From the NCBI GenBank assembly GCA_024231855.1, contig JAAEQD010000345.1:62001-126000 (forward strand): a DNA stretch of 64,000 bases, read 5' to 3'. The translations under genes were made by a program, and so were the position numbers. This document shows, piece by piece, positions 9,575 to 18,162 of this stretch. The stretch is from Candidatus Zixiibacteriota bacterium (GTDB lineage Bacteria > Zixibacteria > MSB-5A5 > UBA10806 > 4484-95). Every line of letters starts with the position of its first letter. Within the stretch, counting starts at the first letter, position 1. The notes beneath the pieces were generated by a model. It was given only the letters and a program-made list of their open reading frames with translations, did no database searches and was not told the origin of the DNA.

Positions 9575-11176
9575 CTATAAAAGGTATTGACGAGGATCGG
9601 TTATTGCGCCCTTAAGGGCGGAAGCCGCGGCTGTAGCCGGCGAGGCGATATATATTTCGTGGTTTCTATCGCCGTTGGTTTTAACGGATTTTATCTTGGA
9701 GGTTGTCAGAGCGCGTTCGCCCTTGGCCAACATTCCCTGGTTGGCGCCCATGCAAGCGCCATAGCTGGGGCTCAATACCAGACATCCCGATTCGACGAAA
9801 GTACGAATGTAACCCTTATCGATAGCATCAAGGTAAGTTTTACGCGAACCGGGTATTATCATCATGCGGGTATCGCGATGTATGCGCCGTCCCCTTAGTA
9901 TAGTAGCCGCGATCTCGAGATCATCCAAACAGCCGCTGGTAAATCCGCCCAAAACCACATGATTTATATGTTTGCCCGCTATCTCTTCAACGGCGGTAGT
10001 ATGCTTGAAGCTATTGGGATAGACTACTTGAGGGGTCAGGTAGGAAATATCCGCTTCGATTTCGCCATCATAGGCCGCGTCGGTATCGGCTTTAATCGGT
10101 TTGAATTTGGCTTTGGTTATTTTCTTTATAAATCGCGCCGTGACATCATCAAACGGTATAACCGCCGATTTTATTCCGGCCTCGATTGCCAGGTTGATTA
10201 ATGTGAATCGCTGCAAAATAGTCATCGCCGAAATGGACGGGCCATAAAATTCGACGGCTTTATCGTTAGCGGTCACCTCACTTATATCGCGGATCAATTT
10301 CAAGATAATGTCGCTGGTAGAGACTCCACGCGATAGATAACCATTTATATTGACTCGAATCGTTTGGGAGACGCAATCTTTGCTTCTGCCGGTGGACCAG
10401 ATTTCCGCCATCTCGGCAGCAGTGGTTTTCGTCGAATAAGCGGCGATACAACCCGGCGCGGCGGCATAGTGATCAGTGCCCAACACTAATTGGCCGGGCA
10501 AAATCAAGCCCTCTTCGATAATAACCTGATGTGAAATCCCCCAGCCGATATCATAGAAAGTTAGAATACCCTGTTTTTTTACGAATTCGCGGATTTTCTT
10601 CTGCTCATCGGCGCTGTTGCCTTCCGAAGACATCGGCATATGATTTAATACAACGGCAATTTTCGAGGAATCCCAGACCTTAGTATGGCCATTGCTAAGG
10701 AATTGGCTGATGGTTGAACCGGCATTATCGACCGCGACAACGAAATCGGGGGCGATATCGACAACCTGTCCAGTTTCGACCGTTTTTAAGCCGGACTTTT
10801 TAGCCATTATTTTTTGAACATACGTTTCGCGTCGTGACGATTTTCCTGATCGCGGCGTATCGAGAAAACCTAATTCGAGTTGTTCCATTTTTAAAACGGG
10901 TGGTTTATTTTTTATACTATACTCCATACGCCAGCGACGGAAGCCCGGGCCGGAAATCCCAAGTTCATTGCCGGCTAACCTGTCATCGCCATAGCGCTCC
11001 CATAAATCGATAATTCGATCACGGGAATATTTTGGTAAACTGTAAGGCCCGATATTCTTTTTCGAGCGCCAATAAGCCACCAGTCGCCCCGGTACACCGT
11101 AAACTTCGCCGATTTTTCTATCGGTGCGATATTTTTTTTGAAGTTCTAAAAGCTCTTTTTTCTTCGGTATTTTCAC
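9575..11176 (-). CDS. Degenerate aconitase-family protein with tandem HTH-like N-terminal domain
   Basis: 533 residues. Residues about 125-533 match the aconitase/isopropylmalate dehydratase large-subunit fold (ILTFYDIGWGISHQV, LGTDHYAAAPG, VVLGGFTSGCLDDLEIAA, then ASPATAAASALKGAITDPR at the end). Two of the three [4Fe-4S] ligands are replaced: Phe412 where GSCTN carries Cys, and Tyr472 for the first Cys of CxxC; only Cys475 remains. The GDSHT active-site motif reads GTDHY. Hydratase activity with a normal cluster is therefore unlikely. Residues 8-42 and 52-86 are two similar units (KYRTDRKIGEVYGVPG; RYGDDRLAGNELGISG) that look like helix-turn-helix repeats. It begins at a GTG overlapping the HIT stop codon (GTGA). 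A regulatory or RNA/DNA-binding role is inference. Confidence 0.82.
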   Translation of the reverse strand: MKIPKKKELLELQKKYRTDRKIGEVYGVPGRLVAYWRSKKNIGPYSLPKYSRDRIIDLWERYGDDRLAGNELGISGPGFRRWRMEYSIKNKPPVLKMEQLELGFLDTPRSGKSSRRETYVQKIMAKKSGLKTVETGQVVDIAPDFVVAVDNAGSTISQFLSNGHTKVWDSSKIAVVLNHMPMSSEGNSADEQKKIREFVKKQGILTFYDIGWGISHQVIIEEGLILPGQLVLGTDHYAAAPGCIAAYSTKTTAAEMAEIWSTGRSKDCVSQTIRVNINGYLSRGVSTSDIILKLIRDISEVTANDKAVEFYGPSISAMTILQRFTLINLAIEAGIKSAVIPFDDVTARFIKKITKAKFKPIKADTDAAYDGEIEADISYLTPQVVYPNSFKHTTAVEEIAGKHINHVVLGGFTSGCLDDLEIAATILRGRRIHRDTRMMIIPGSRKTYLDAIDKGYIRTFVESGCLVLSPSYGACMGANQGMLAKGERALTTSKIKSVKTNGDRNHEIYIASPATAAASALKGAITDPRQYLL

Positions 11177-11664
11177 GATTTCAACAGCTTCTTTAAGTGT
11201 TTTTTAAACGCATCGTAAGTTTCTAATAAAGCGAACGATTGAACTTTAGTCAGGCCAATTACCGGCATGAAATTAGTATCGCCCGTAAAACGGGGAACAA
11301 TATGGATATGTAAATGCTCTTTAATACTCGAACCGGCAACTTCACCAAGATTAATGCCTATATTAAGCCCATCGGCGGGCATGGCCGTAGTCAGAAGTTT
11401 TGAGCCAATAGTCAGAAGTTGAAACATCTCGGTATACTCCGCCTTGGTCAGCTCATCGAGTTTGGCCTTATGGGCATTCGGCGCAACCATGAGATGTCCG
11501 CTATTATATGGGTAAAGATTCATTATTATAAATGACTTCTTTGCTCTATGCAAAATCAAATTATCCCTGTCTCTCGTTTGTTTGAGACGGCTACAGAATA
11601 TACACTCTTTTTCTTTTGGACCTAATATATACTCGGCGCGCCAGGGCGCCCACAATCCTTCCAT
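11173..11664 (-). CDS. HIT-family nucleotide hydrolase/phosphorylase
   Basis: 163 residues with the histidine triad HLHIHIVPR near residue 118 and an N-terminal zinc-binding-type pair (CIFC at about 21-24) next to LWAPWRAEYI, the signature of the Ap4A-phosphorylase-like/FHIT-like HIT branch. Such enzymes act on dinucleoside polyphosphates or nucleotide adducts in the cytosol. The gene overlaps the aconitase-like gene by four bases, so the two are translationally coupled. No strong ribosome site is seen before the ATG at 11664. Confidence 0.92.
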   Translation of the reverse strand: MEGLWAPWRAEYILGPKEKECIFCSRLKQTRDRDNLILHRAKKSFIIMNLYPYNSGHLMVAPNAHKAKLDELTKAEYTEMFQLLTIGSKLLTTAMPADGLNIGINLGEVAGSSIKEHLHIHIVPRFTGDTNFMPVIGLTKVQSFALLETYDAFKKHLKKLLKS

Positions 11665-11764
11665 ATTATTAGATAAATATTTGCGACCTCAAAATCAAGT
11701 GAATTTTGGTAATTTTGAAAATTCAGCTTGCTCTAAATCGACCTATATTTTACATTTTGACATT

Positions 11765-11801
11765 GAATCGGTCATCAAGGCTGTCGAAAAATGACCGATT
11801 C
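11765..11801. promoter_or_regulatory. Perfect inverted repeat just upstream of trkA
   Basis: GAATCGGTCAT (11765-11775) and ATGACCGATTC (11791-11801) are exact 11-base complements around a 15-base spacer, ending 10 bases before the trkA ribosome site (AGGAG). It could be an operator, a leader hairpin controlling trkA translation, or a site in the divergent HIT/trk promoter region. There is no U-run, so a terminator is unlikely. Confidence 0.6.
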
Positions 11802-11821
11802 GTTTGTTTAGGAGAAGAATT

Positions 11822-13165
11822 ATGGAAGTTGTGATCATAGGATTAGGCGAAGTTGGCAAACATGTTGCCAGAGTTCTCTCTCACGAGAGTCATAATGTGA
11901 CCGTTATTGATATGAACCCGGAGCTCGTGACGGCCATCAGCGAGCGGCTGGATGTTAGATCGATAGTTGGCCGGGGCGGCTCGATTAACACGCTCCAGGA
12001 AGCCGAAATCGACCATGCCGACCTGGTAATCGCGGTCACCAATGTCGATGAAGCGAATATCCTGACTGCCCTTATTGCCAAGAATCAGGGCGCCAAAAAA
12101 GTAATTGCCAGAGTCGATTCCAGCGATTATCTGCCCGGTACTCGAGGTTTTTATCAAGGCTTGTATGGCATAGATTTGGTTATTTCGCCGGAAATACTCT
12201 CGGCCGTCGAGATCAACAAATTAGCCAAATATCTGGGCGCAAACTTCATTGAGGAATTTGCCGATGACAAAGTGACACTTATGCAGCTAACGCAAAAAGC
12301 CAAAGAAGGTGTCACCGATATTCCTCTGGCCGAACTGGAAATACCGCCGGATCTGCTCGTGGCGGCGATTATCCGCGATAATAAATTGATTATTCCCTCA
12401 GGCGATACCAGGCTAAAAGAGGGCGATAAGATATCGATAATAGGCAAAACAGAGGCGATTAAAAGCGGCGCCGAATTTTTTAGTACGCATAGAAGCATAG
12501 CAGCCGAGAAAGTCGTACTTTTAGGCGGCGGTGAAATCGGATTCACCGTAGCCAAGCTTCTCGAAGACCAGAATATCTCTGTCGTATTGATAGAGTGGAA
12601 GAAGTCCCGATGCCAGACACTAGCCGAGAACCTAAAGGAAGCGGTAATAATAAATGGCGATGGGACCGATATCGAGGTTTTAAAGCAAGAAAAGGTTTGG
12701 GAGGCCGATGTGTTTGTGACCGCCTCCAAGCGCGATGAAGTAAATTTGATGTCGGGTTTGCTGGCTAAAGAACTTGGCAGCAAGAAAACGATCGCGATAG
12801 TTCATCGGCCCGATTATCTGCCCGTTTACGAACACCTCGGCCTGGATGCCACGATATCGCCTCGCCGTTATGCCGCTAACAAGATTTTAAAATATGTGAG
12901 AACGGGCGAAGTAGTATCGGTGACCGATATCGAACTTGGCAAGGGCGAGATTCTGGAGTTTTCGGTGCCCGGAGGTTCGAAAGTGGTTGGCAAGAAGCTG
13001 AAAAGCCTCAAGATTCCAAGGGGCACTATTATCGGAGCCGTTGCCGGAAGGCGAGGAGCTATTATTCCCACCGGCAATGATATTGTCGAGGCCGGCGATA
13101 CGGTTATAGTATTCACCACGCCAAAAGTCAGGCCAAAAGTCGAAAATCTTTTCAAGACGGTCTAA
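11822..13165 (+). CDS. trkA: Trk potassium uptake regulatory subunit
   Basis: Peripheral NAD(H)-binding gating subunit of the Trk potassium channel. 447 residues with the duplicated layout of full-length TrkA: RCK_N at 1-120 (VVIIGLGEVGKHVARVL), RCK_C at about 135-215, a second RCK_N from about 225 (VVLLGGGEIGFTVAKLL), and a second RCK_C to the end. The ATG at 11822 has AGGAG 8 bases upstream; the in-frame ATG at 11804 lies before that site and is disfavoured. The stop overlaps the trkH start (TAATG). A perfect inverted repeat lies in the leader. Confidence 0.96.
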   Translation: MEVVIIGLGEVGKHVARVLSHESHNVTVIDMNPELVTAISERLDVRSIVGRGGSINTLQEAEIDHADLVIAVTNVDEANILTALIAKNQGAKKVIARVDSSDYLPGTRGFYQGLYGIDLVISPEILSAVEINKLAKYLGANFIEEFADDKVTLMQLTQKAKEGVTDIPLAELEIPPDLLVAAIIRDNKLIIPSGDTRLKEGDKISIIGKTEAIKSGAEFFSTHRSIAAEKVVLLGGGEIGFTVAKLLEDQNISVVLIEWKKSRCQTLAENLKEAVIINGDGTDIEVLKQEKVWEADVFVTASKRDEVNLMSGLLAKELGSKKTIAIVHRPDYLPVYEHLGLDATISPRRYAANKILKYVRTGEVVSVTDIELGKGEILEFSVPGGSKVVGKKLKSLKIPRGTIIGAVAGRRGAIIPTGNDIVEAGDTVIVFTTPKVRPKVENLFKTV

Positions 13166-14610
13166 TGGATATTCGTCATAGCATTAAATTAATCGGGCTT
13201 CTAAGTCTGGTCATGGCCGCCGCCATGTCGACCTCGCTTATTTGGGCGTATATCGATCACGACGGGCAAGCGGTGAATTCTTTTCTCTATTCGACAGCTA
13301 TAACCGCGGTTTCCGGCTTGATAATGTTTTTAATCGGCCGGAAGCGCACAAGCGACCTATATATCAAGGAAGCCCTCGTAGTAACGGCATTTGGTTGGAT
13401 ATCAGCCGGAATTTTCGGGGCTTTGCCGTATATGTTTGAACAAACATTCAGTACTTTCTCAAGCGCTTTCTTCGAGGCTATTTCGGGTTTTTCAACGACG
13501 GGTTCTACCGCTATCATAGTCGTTGAGGATCAATCGCGGGCGCTGCTTTACTGGCGTTCTCTAACTCAATGGCTAGGCGGGATGGGAATAATTGTTTTAT
13601 TTATCGCGATTTTACCAAGATTGGGTGTTGGCGCCAAACATCTATTTAAATCCGAAGTACCGGGACCTATTACCGGAAGTTTCCGGCCCAAATTAAAAGA
13701 AACATCGGCAATATTATGGAAAATATACCTGGGTCTTACACTGGCTGAAATCGTGGTATTAAAAGCATTTGGGATGTCTTTATACAACGCCATCTGTCAT
13801 AGCTTGACGACAATGTCGACGGGTGGTTTTTCGACTATGACCGCGTCGATAAGCGGCTTTAACAGCCCGGCGATTGATTATGTAATTTGCTTTTTCATGT
13901 TCGCCGCGGGAGTGAATTTTTACCTGTACTATCTATTCGCCAAGGGTAATACTTTCAAAGTTTTCAAGGACCCGGAGTTTAGAACCTACGCGGTTGTTGT
14001 CGGAATAACGACTTTGATATTAGCGCTTTCTATTTTATCGATTCATCACGATCCAACGGTGGCGTTCCGCAAGGCGTTATTTCAAACTATAGCAATCAGT
14101 ACAACCACGGGTTACGGCACGGATAATTTCGATGCCTATCCCGAGTACGCCCGGCTTTTAATGATTGTTTTGATGTTTATCGGCGGGTCGGCCGGTTCGA
14201 CTGCCGGCGGAATGAAGATATCGCGGGTTATGGTCCTGATAAAAACGGTCCGGGCTGAATTATTCAAGGCCGTCCACCCTAACGCGGTAGTCGCGATAAA
14301 AATCGGTGATAATCCGATCAATGATGAAACGGTTAGATCGATAGCCGGATTTTTTATATTATTCATAATTGTGTTTGCTGTCGGCTCGATGTTCATGGCA
14401 GCTCTGGGATTAGACTTAACAACGGCTTTTTCTTCAGTAGTATCCTGCCTTGCCAATATTGGCCCCGGCTTGGGTCAGGTTGGATCGTTGGAGAACTTTT
14501 CCGGCATCCCGGAAATCGGCAAGCTGTTTCTCAGTTTTTGTATGATACTCGGCCGTCTCGAATTGTTTACAGTGATGGCCCTGATATTGCCGTCATTCTG
14601 GAAAAGATAA
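13165..14610 (+). CDS. trkH: Trk potassium uptake channel subunit
   Basis: Inner-membrane potassium-translocating subunit, 481 residues, the usual TrkH length. Four pore-loop segments are visible (GFSTTGSTAI near residue 110; MSTGGFSTM near 218; STTTGYGTDNF near 312; ANIGPGLGQVG near 430), each with the selectivity-filter glycine, separated by paired transmembrane helices. The start shares a base with the trkA stop, so the pair is an operon. Confidence 0.96.
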   Translation: MDIRHSIKLIGLLSLVMAAAMSTSLIWAYIDHDGQAVNSFLYSTAITAVSGLIMFLIGRKRTSDLYIKEALVVTAFGWISAGIFGALPYMFEQTFSTFSSAFFEAISGFSTTGSTAIIVVEDQSRALLYWRSLTQWLGGMGIIVLFIAILPRLGVGAKHLFKSEVPGPITGSFRPKLKETSAILWKIYLGLTLAEIVVLKAFGMSLYNAICHSLTTMSTGGFSTMTASISGFNSPAIDYVICFFMFAAGVNFYLYYLFAKGNTFKVFKDPEFRTYAVVVGITTLILALSILSIHHDPTVAFRKALFQTIAISTTTGYGTDNFDAYPEYARLLMIVLMFIGGSAGSTAGGMKISRVMVLIKTVRAELFKAVHPNAVVAIKIGDNPINDETVRSIAGFFILFIIVFAVGSMFMAALGLDLTTAFSSVVSCLANIGPGLGQVGSLENFSGIPEIGKLFLSFCMILGRLELFTVMALILPSFWKR

Positions 14611-14724
14611 TTATCATACAAAGCCGATACTTCCTCAAACCGGCATAACAAAATAAAAGCTTCATATTCTCTTTATAATTTCATATAATATTTATTAGAT
14701 TATGGAAATATCCGGAGACTTAAG

Positions 14725-15120
14725 ATGATTTGCCCAATCTGCAACAAAGCTATGATAGTTCTCGAACTAATCCAGGTAGAAATAGATTATTGTCAAATAT
14801 GCGAGGGTTTGTGGCTCGATTCAGGCGAATTGGAGCTTCTGCTTGAAAATACCGATAAAAGAGATGAATTTCTAGATTCTTTTGACATGACCGACAAATC
14901 AGGCGAAAAATCCATAAAATGCCCTATATGCTTGAAAAAGATGAGTAAAATCCTTGCCGGGGAAAAGAAGAATTTGACTCTTGATAAATGTATAAGGAAT
15001 CACGGAGTTTGGCTGAATAAAGGTGAATTAGAAAGTGTATACATATTAGCTGGTAGCGAAAATCAAAATCGTGTGCGCAAGTTTTTGAGTGATGTTTTTT
15101 CTAGCCGAAATCGGCAATAA
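14725..15120 (+). CDS. Tandem zf-TFIIB-type zinc-ribbon protein
   Basis: 131 residues with two copies of the zf-TFIIB module: CPICN...YCQICEGLWLDSGELELL (1-45) and CPICLKKM...LDKCIRNHGVWLNKGELESV (about 68-112). Each contributes CxxC plus a second cysteine set or Cys/His to a zinc site, with the conserved G-[VL]-W-L-[DN]-x-GEL helix. Function is unknown for the family. It lies 18 bases ahead of lemA and probably shares its transcript. Confidence 0.82.
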   Translation: MICPICNKAMIVLELIQVEIDYCQICEGLWLDSGELELLLENTDKRDEFLDSFDMTDKSGEKSIKCPICLKKMSKILAGEKKNLTLDKCIRNHGVWLNKGELESVYILAGSENQNRVRKFLSDVFSSRNRQ

Positions 15121-15138
15121 AATCGAAAGGAGCAAAGA

Positions 15139-15693
15139 ATGGGATTCTGGATATCATGGGGAATAATAGCGATAATCGCGTTTTATATAGCATCTTTATA
15201 CAATTCTCTGGTACGATTGAAAAACGGGGTTAAAAACGCCTGGTCACAAATCGATGTGCAACTAAAAAGAAGATATAATCTGATCCCCAATATCGTGGAA
15301 ACGGCCAAAGGCTATATGAAGCATGAAAAAGAAACACTGGAAGCTATTACGCGGGCGCGCAGTTCGGCAATGGGGGCCGAGGGTATTGCCAATAAGTCAA
15401 AGGCAGAAAACGCGCTAAGCGGAGCGATGGGGAAATTTTTCCTACTGGTGGAGAATTATCCTGATTTGAAAGCGAATACGAATTTCATGGCGGTCCAGGA
15501 GGAGTTGGCCTCAACGGAAAACCGGATCGCGTATGCCCGTCAAAGCTATAACGATCAGGTACTGTTTTTTAACAATAAGATCCAGATGTTTCCCTCGAAC
15601 ATGATCGCCAATATCTTCAGATACACACAAGAAGAGTATTTTGAACTCGATGATGAAGCCCAGAGGGAAGCACCCAAAGTCGATTTCAATTAG
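15139..15693 (+). CDS. lemA: LemA family protein
   Basis: 184 residues: one N-terminal transmembrane helix (about 5-22), then the conserved LemA helical domain (SLVRLKNGVKNAWSQIDVQLKRRYNLIPN, AFNNKIQMFPSN-like end). The family is a membrane-anchored four-helix protein of uncertain role, frequently next to HtpX-type M48 peptidases, as here. AAGGAG lies 7 bases before the start. Members may act as adaptors for the neighbouring protease (inference). Confidence 0.93.
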   Translation: MGFWISWGIIAIIAFYIASLYNSLVRLKNGVKNAWSQIDVQLKRRYNLIPNIVETAKGYMKHEKETLEAITRARSSAMGAEGIANKSKAENALSGAMGKFFLLVENYPDLKANTNFMAVQEELASTENRIAYARQSYNDQVLFFNNKIQMFPSNMIANIFRYTQEEYFELDDEAQREAPKVDFN

Positions 15694-15729
15694 CTATCAA
15701 TCGATTTTTTTGCCGAATTAATTAATCAG

Positions 15730-17187
15730 ATGTGGGAATTAATTAGAGCCAACCAGAGAAAGTCCATCATACTTTTTATATGCATGGGCGTGATCCTGAT
15801 TGTAATGAGCTACCTAATCGGCCGCGCTTACTGGCCCGAAAGCGGCGGTGATTTCGCGATAGCGGTGGCTGTAGTAATCTGGTTAATTCTATCAGTAACC
15901 GGTTATTTTTCCGGTAAATCGATACTACTTGCTGCCAGCAACGCCAGGCAGGTACAGAGGCACATTCACCCACAGCTATTTAATGTTGTGGAAGAGATGA
16001 AGATCGCGGCCAACTTGCCGGTAATGCCGAAAATATATGTAATAAATGATGAAGCGCCCAACGCTTTCGCAACCGGGATAAAACCTGAAGATAGCGCAAT
16101 CGCGGTGACCGCCGGATTATTATCGAAATTAAACAGGGATGAACTTCAGGGAGTAATTGCCCATGAGATGTCTCATATTGTCAATCGCGATATTCTATTT
16201 ATGACTTTTGCCGGCGTAACGCTCGGCAGCATAGTATTGATTTCACGTGTATTTCTCCGCGGATTTTGGTATACCGGTAGTTCGAGGGGAAGGTTTCGAT
16301 CAAAATCCTCTGATTCATCAGGGCGCGCTCAACTAATCCTCTGGGCGGTGGCGATCGTTTTTGCGATCCTGGCGCCGATTGCCGCCTATCTGTTCTATTT
16401 CGCGATTTCGAGAAAAAGAGAATATCTGGCTGATGCCACCGCGGTCAGGCTAACCAGGTATCCGGAAGGGTTGGCCTCGGCTTTGGAGAAAATTTCGCTT
16501 TCGGATATGACTCTTCCCTCCGCCAATAAGGTTACCGCCCCTATGTATATAGTAAATCCTTTGCGAAGCGGCACAGATAAGCTATTCGCAATGACCAGTA
16601 CTCATCCCCTTGTAGATGATAGAATAAAAGTGCTGAGAAAGATTTCAGGAGGAGCGGGTTATTCAAATTATGAGGATGCTTTCTTGAAAGTAAAGGGAGC
16701 AAAATCAGGATTGATACCAAAATCCGGCCTGAATCAATCGACAAAATCACCAATACGGGAAGCCCGAACCGGATTCGTACCGAACGAAAGTACTAAAAGA
16801 AAGAAGCGGGATATTGACGATTTAAGGAGAGCTATTGAAGATTATACGTTTTTCATTTGTGCTTGCGGTCTCAGGATTAAAATACCACCGGAATTGAAAG
16901 AAAATCCGGGCACATGCCCTCGATGCCACAACAAAATCGAATTTCCCATCGTTGAAATGGCGGCGGTAACGGGCATGCTGACAACTTTAGGCGGCGATGA
17001 TAATAATTCTGAAACGTCGATCAATAAAAGTAAACCGCCGAAGCAAGTATCGTATCGACGAAAGAGCGATGGTTGGGAATCATTCTCGTGCTCTTGCGGG
17101 GCGTTGTTACAGCTTTCGCCTTTATTTAACGGCAAATATCTCAAATGTAATTCTTGCGGTAATAAAATCGAGATACTGGGCAGCTAA
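15730..17187 (+). CDS. HtpX-like M48 membrane metalloprotease with two C-terminal zinc ribbons
   Basis: Zinc endopeptidase of membrane protein quality control. TM helices at about residues 15-32 and 38-62 precede the peptidase domain with HEMSHIVNRD (zinc-binding HExxH, about 140) and the downstream third ligand region RKREYLADATAVRLTRYPEG; two more TM helices lie between them (about 158-178 and 200-225). Unlike ordinary HtpX (about 290 residues), it continues to 485 with a basic linker and two four-cysteine ribbons (CACGLRIKIP...CPRC, about 375-400; CSCGALLQLS...CNSC, about 455-480). It lies 36 bases downstream of lemA. The added ribbons may recognise substrates or partners (inference). Confidence 0.9.
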   Translation: MWELIRANQRKSIILFICMGVILIVMSYLIGRAYWPESGGDFAIAVAVVIWLILSVTGYFSGKSILLAASNARQVQRHIHPQLFNVVEEMKIAANLPVMPKIYVINDEAPNAFATGIKPEDSAIAVTAGLLSKLNRDELQGVIAHEMSHIVNRDILFMTFAGVTLGSIVLISRVFLRGFWYTGSSRGRFRSKSSDSSGRAQLILWAVAIVFAILAPIAAYLFYFAISRKREYLADATAVRLTRYPEGLASALEKISLSDMTLPSANKVTAPMYIVNPLRSGTDKLFAMTSTHPLVDDRIKVLRKISGGAGYSNYEDAFLKVKGAKSGLIPKSGLNQSTKSPIREARTGFVPNESTKRKKRDIDDLRRAIEDYTFFICACGLRIKIPPELKENPGTCPRCHNKIEFPIVEMAAVTGMLTTLGGDDNNSETSINKSKPPKQVSYRRKSDGWESFSCSCGALLQLSPLFNGKYLKCNSCGNKIEILGS

Positions 17188-17382
17188 TCACTATTTAATC
17201 TAACATTAAATAAGCGCGCGGTATAATGACAACGCAAAGAGACTATTCGATTTTTAAGGCTGATTTTTCAATAGCCTTCATGAGAAATTTAGTTTGCCCT
17301 ATTTCGTAAAATGATGATATATAATACTCTTACTTAAGAATTACTTGTTCTTTAAAGAATAGTATTAAATGGAGGAACGATT

Positions 17383-17868
17383 ATGCAGAAAGGCAAAAAA
17401 TCCGATTCAATATTATTAATCAATTTACTAGAGCAAGCGTTCGATAAAAAAGCCTGGCATGGGACTAATTTGAAGGGCTCGTTGCGAGGATTGAAACCCG
17501 CTCAACTTATATATCGCCCCCAGCTGAAAAGGCATAATATCTGGGAAATCGCGCTTCACGCGGCCTACTGGAAATACACGGTCTACAGATGGTTGACTAA
17601 TGCCAAAAGAGGTTCGTTCCCCCGAAAACCAAGTAACTGGCCGAAAATACCTGAAAAAGCGGACCTGAAATCGTGGAAGAAAGATTTTACGCTTCTGAGA
17701 AATCAGCATATCCAATTGATCGAAGCTATAAAGGAATTCCCATCATCGAAGCTATTTAAGCAAATAGAGGGCACGGCCTGGAATTACACGAAATTAATCT
17801 ATGGCGTCGCCTCGCATGATCTATATCATGCCGGGCAGATACAGTTATTGAAACGACTGGTTAAGTAA
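17383..17868 (+). CDS. DinB-family putative metal-dependent protein
   Basis: 161 residues with the DinB/YfiT four-helix bundle pattern: His in IWEIALHAAYWKYTVYRWL (about residue 58) and HDLYHAGQIQLLKRL near the C-terminus, giving the three-histidine metal site. Family members include thiol transferases; notably bacillithiol-dependent BstA belongs to it and this window encodes bacillithiol synthesis, but that link is inference. A strong GGAGG precedes the ATG. Monocistronic. Confidence 0.85.
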   Translation: MQKGKKSDSILLINLLEQAFDKKAWHGTNLKGSLRGLKPAQLIYRPQLKRHNIWEIALHAAYWKYTVYRWLTNAKRGSFPRKPSNWPKIPEKADLKSWKKDFTLLRNQHIQLIEAIKEFPSSKLFKQIEGTAWNYTKLIYGVASHDLYHAGQIQLLKRLVK

Positions 17869-18162
17869 ATTTTTAATCTTAAAGCTAGAGATGGCGTTAT
17901 CGATTAACAAGTAAATACATGCCTTCGGAACCTTATGAGCTATTAATGAGTATAGTATTCTTTGACATACTTTTTAAATGTTCGGTTATAGGTCAAATAA
18001 TCGGCAATCGGGATTAAGGTGAAGGCAAATAAGGTATTTACCGATACAAAAACTGTAGATAATGATAATTACTAAGCGCGAATTGGCAGTCGTCTCTGCA
18101 AAATTAACTGGATTGGCCGAACAAGACTTGTTTTTACCCTAGAGATATAACGGAGGAGCCTG

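Noticed and set aside
12154..12783. 209-codon reverse frame inside trkA
   Set aside because: Shadow of trkA with serine-rich composition; trkA is certain.
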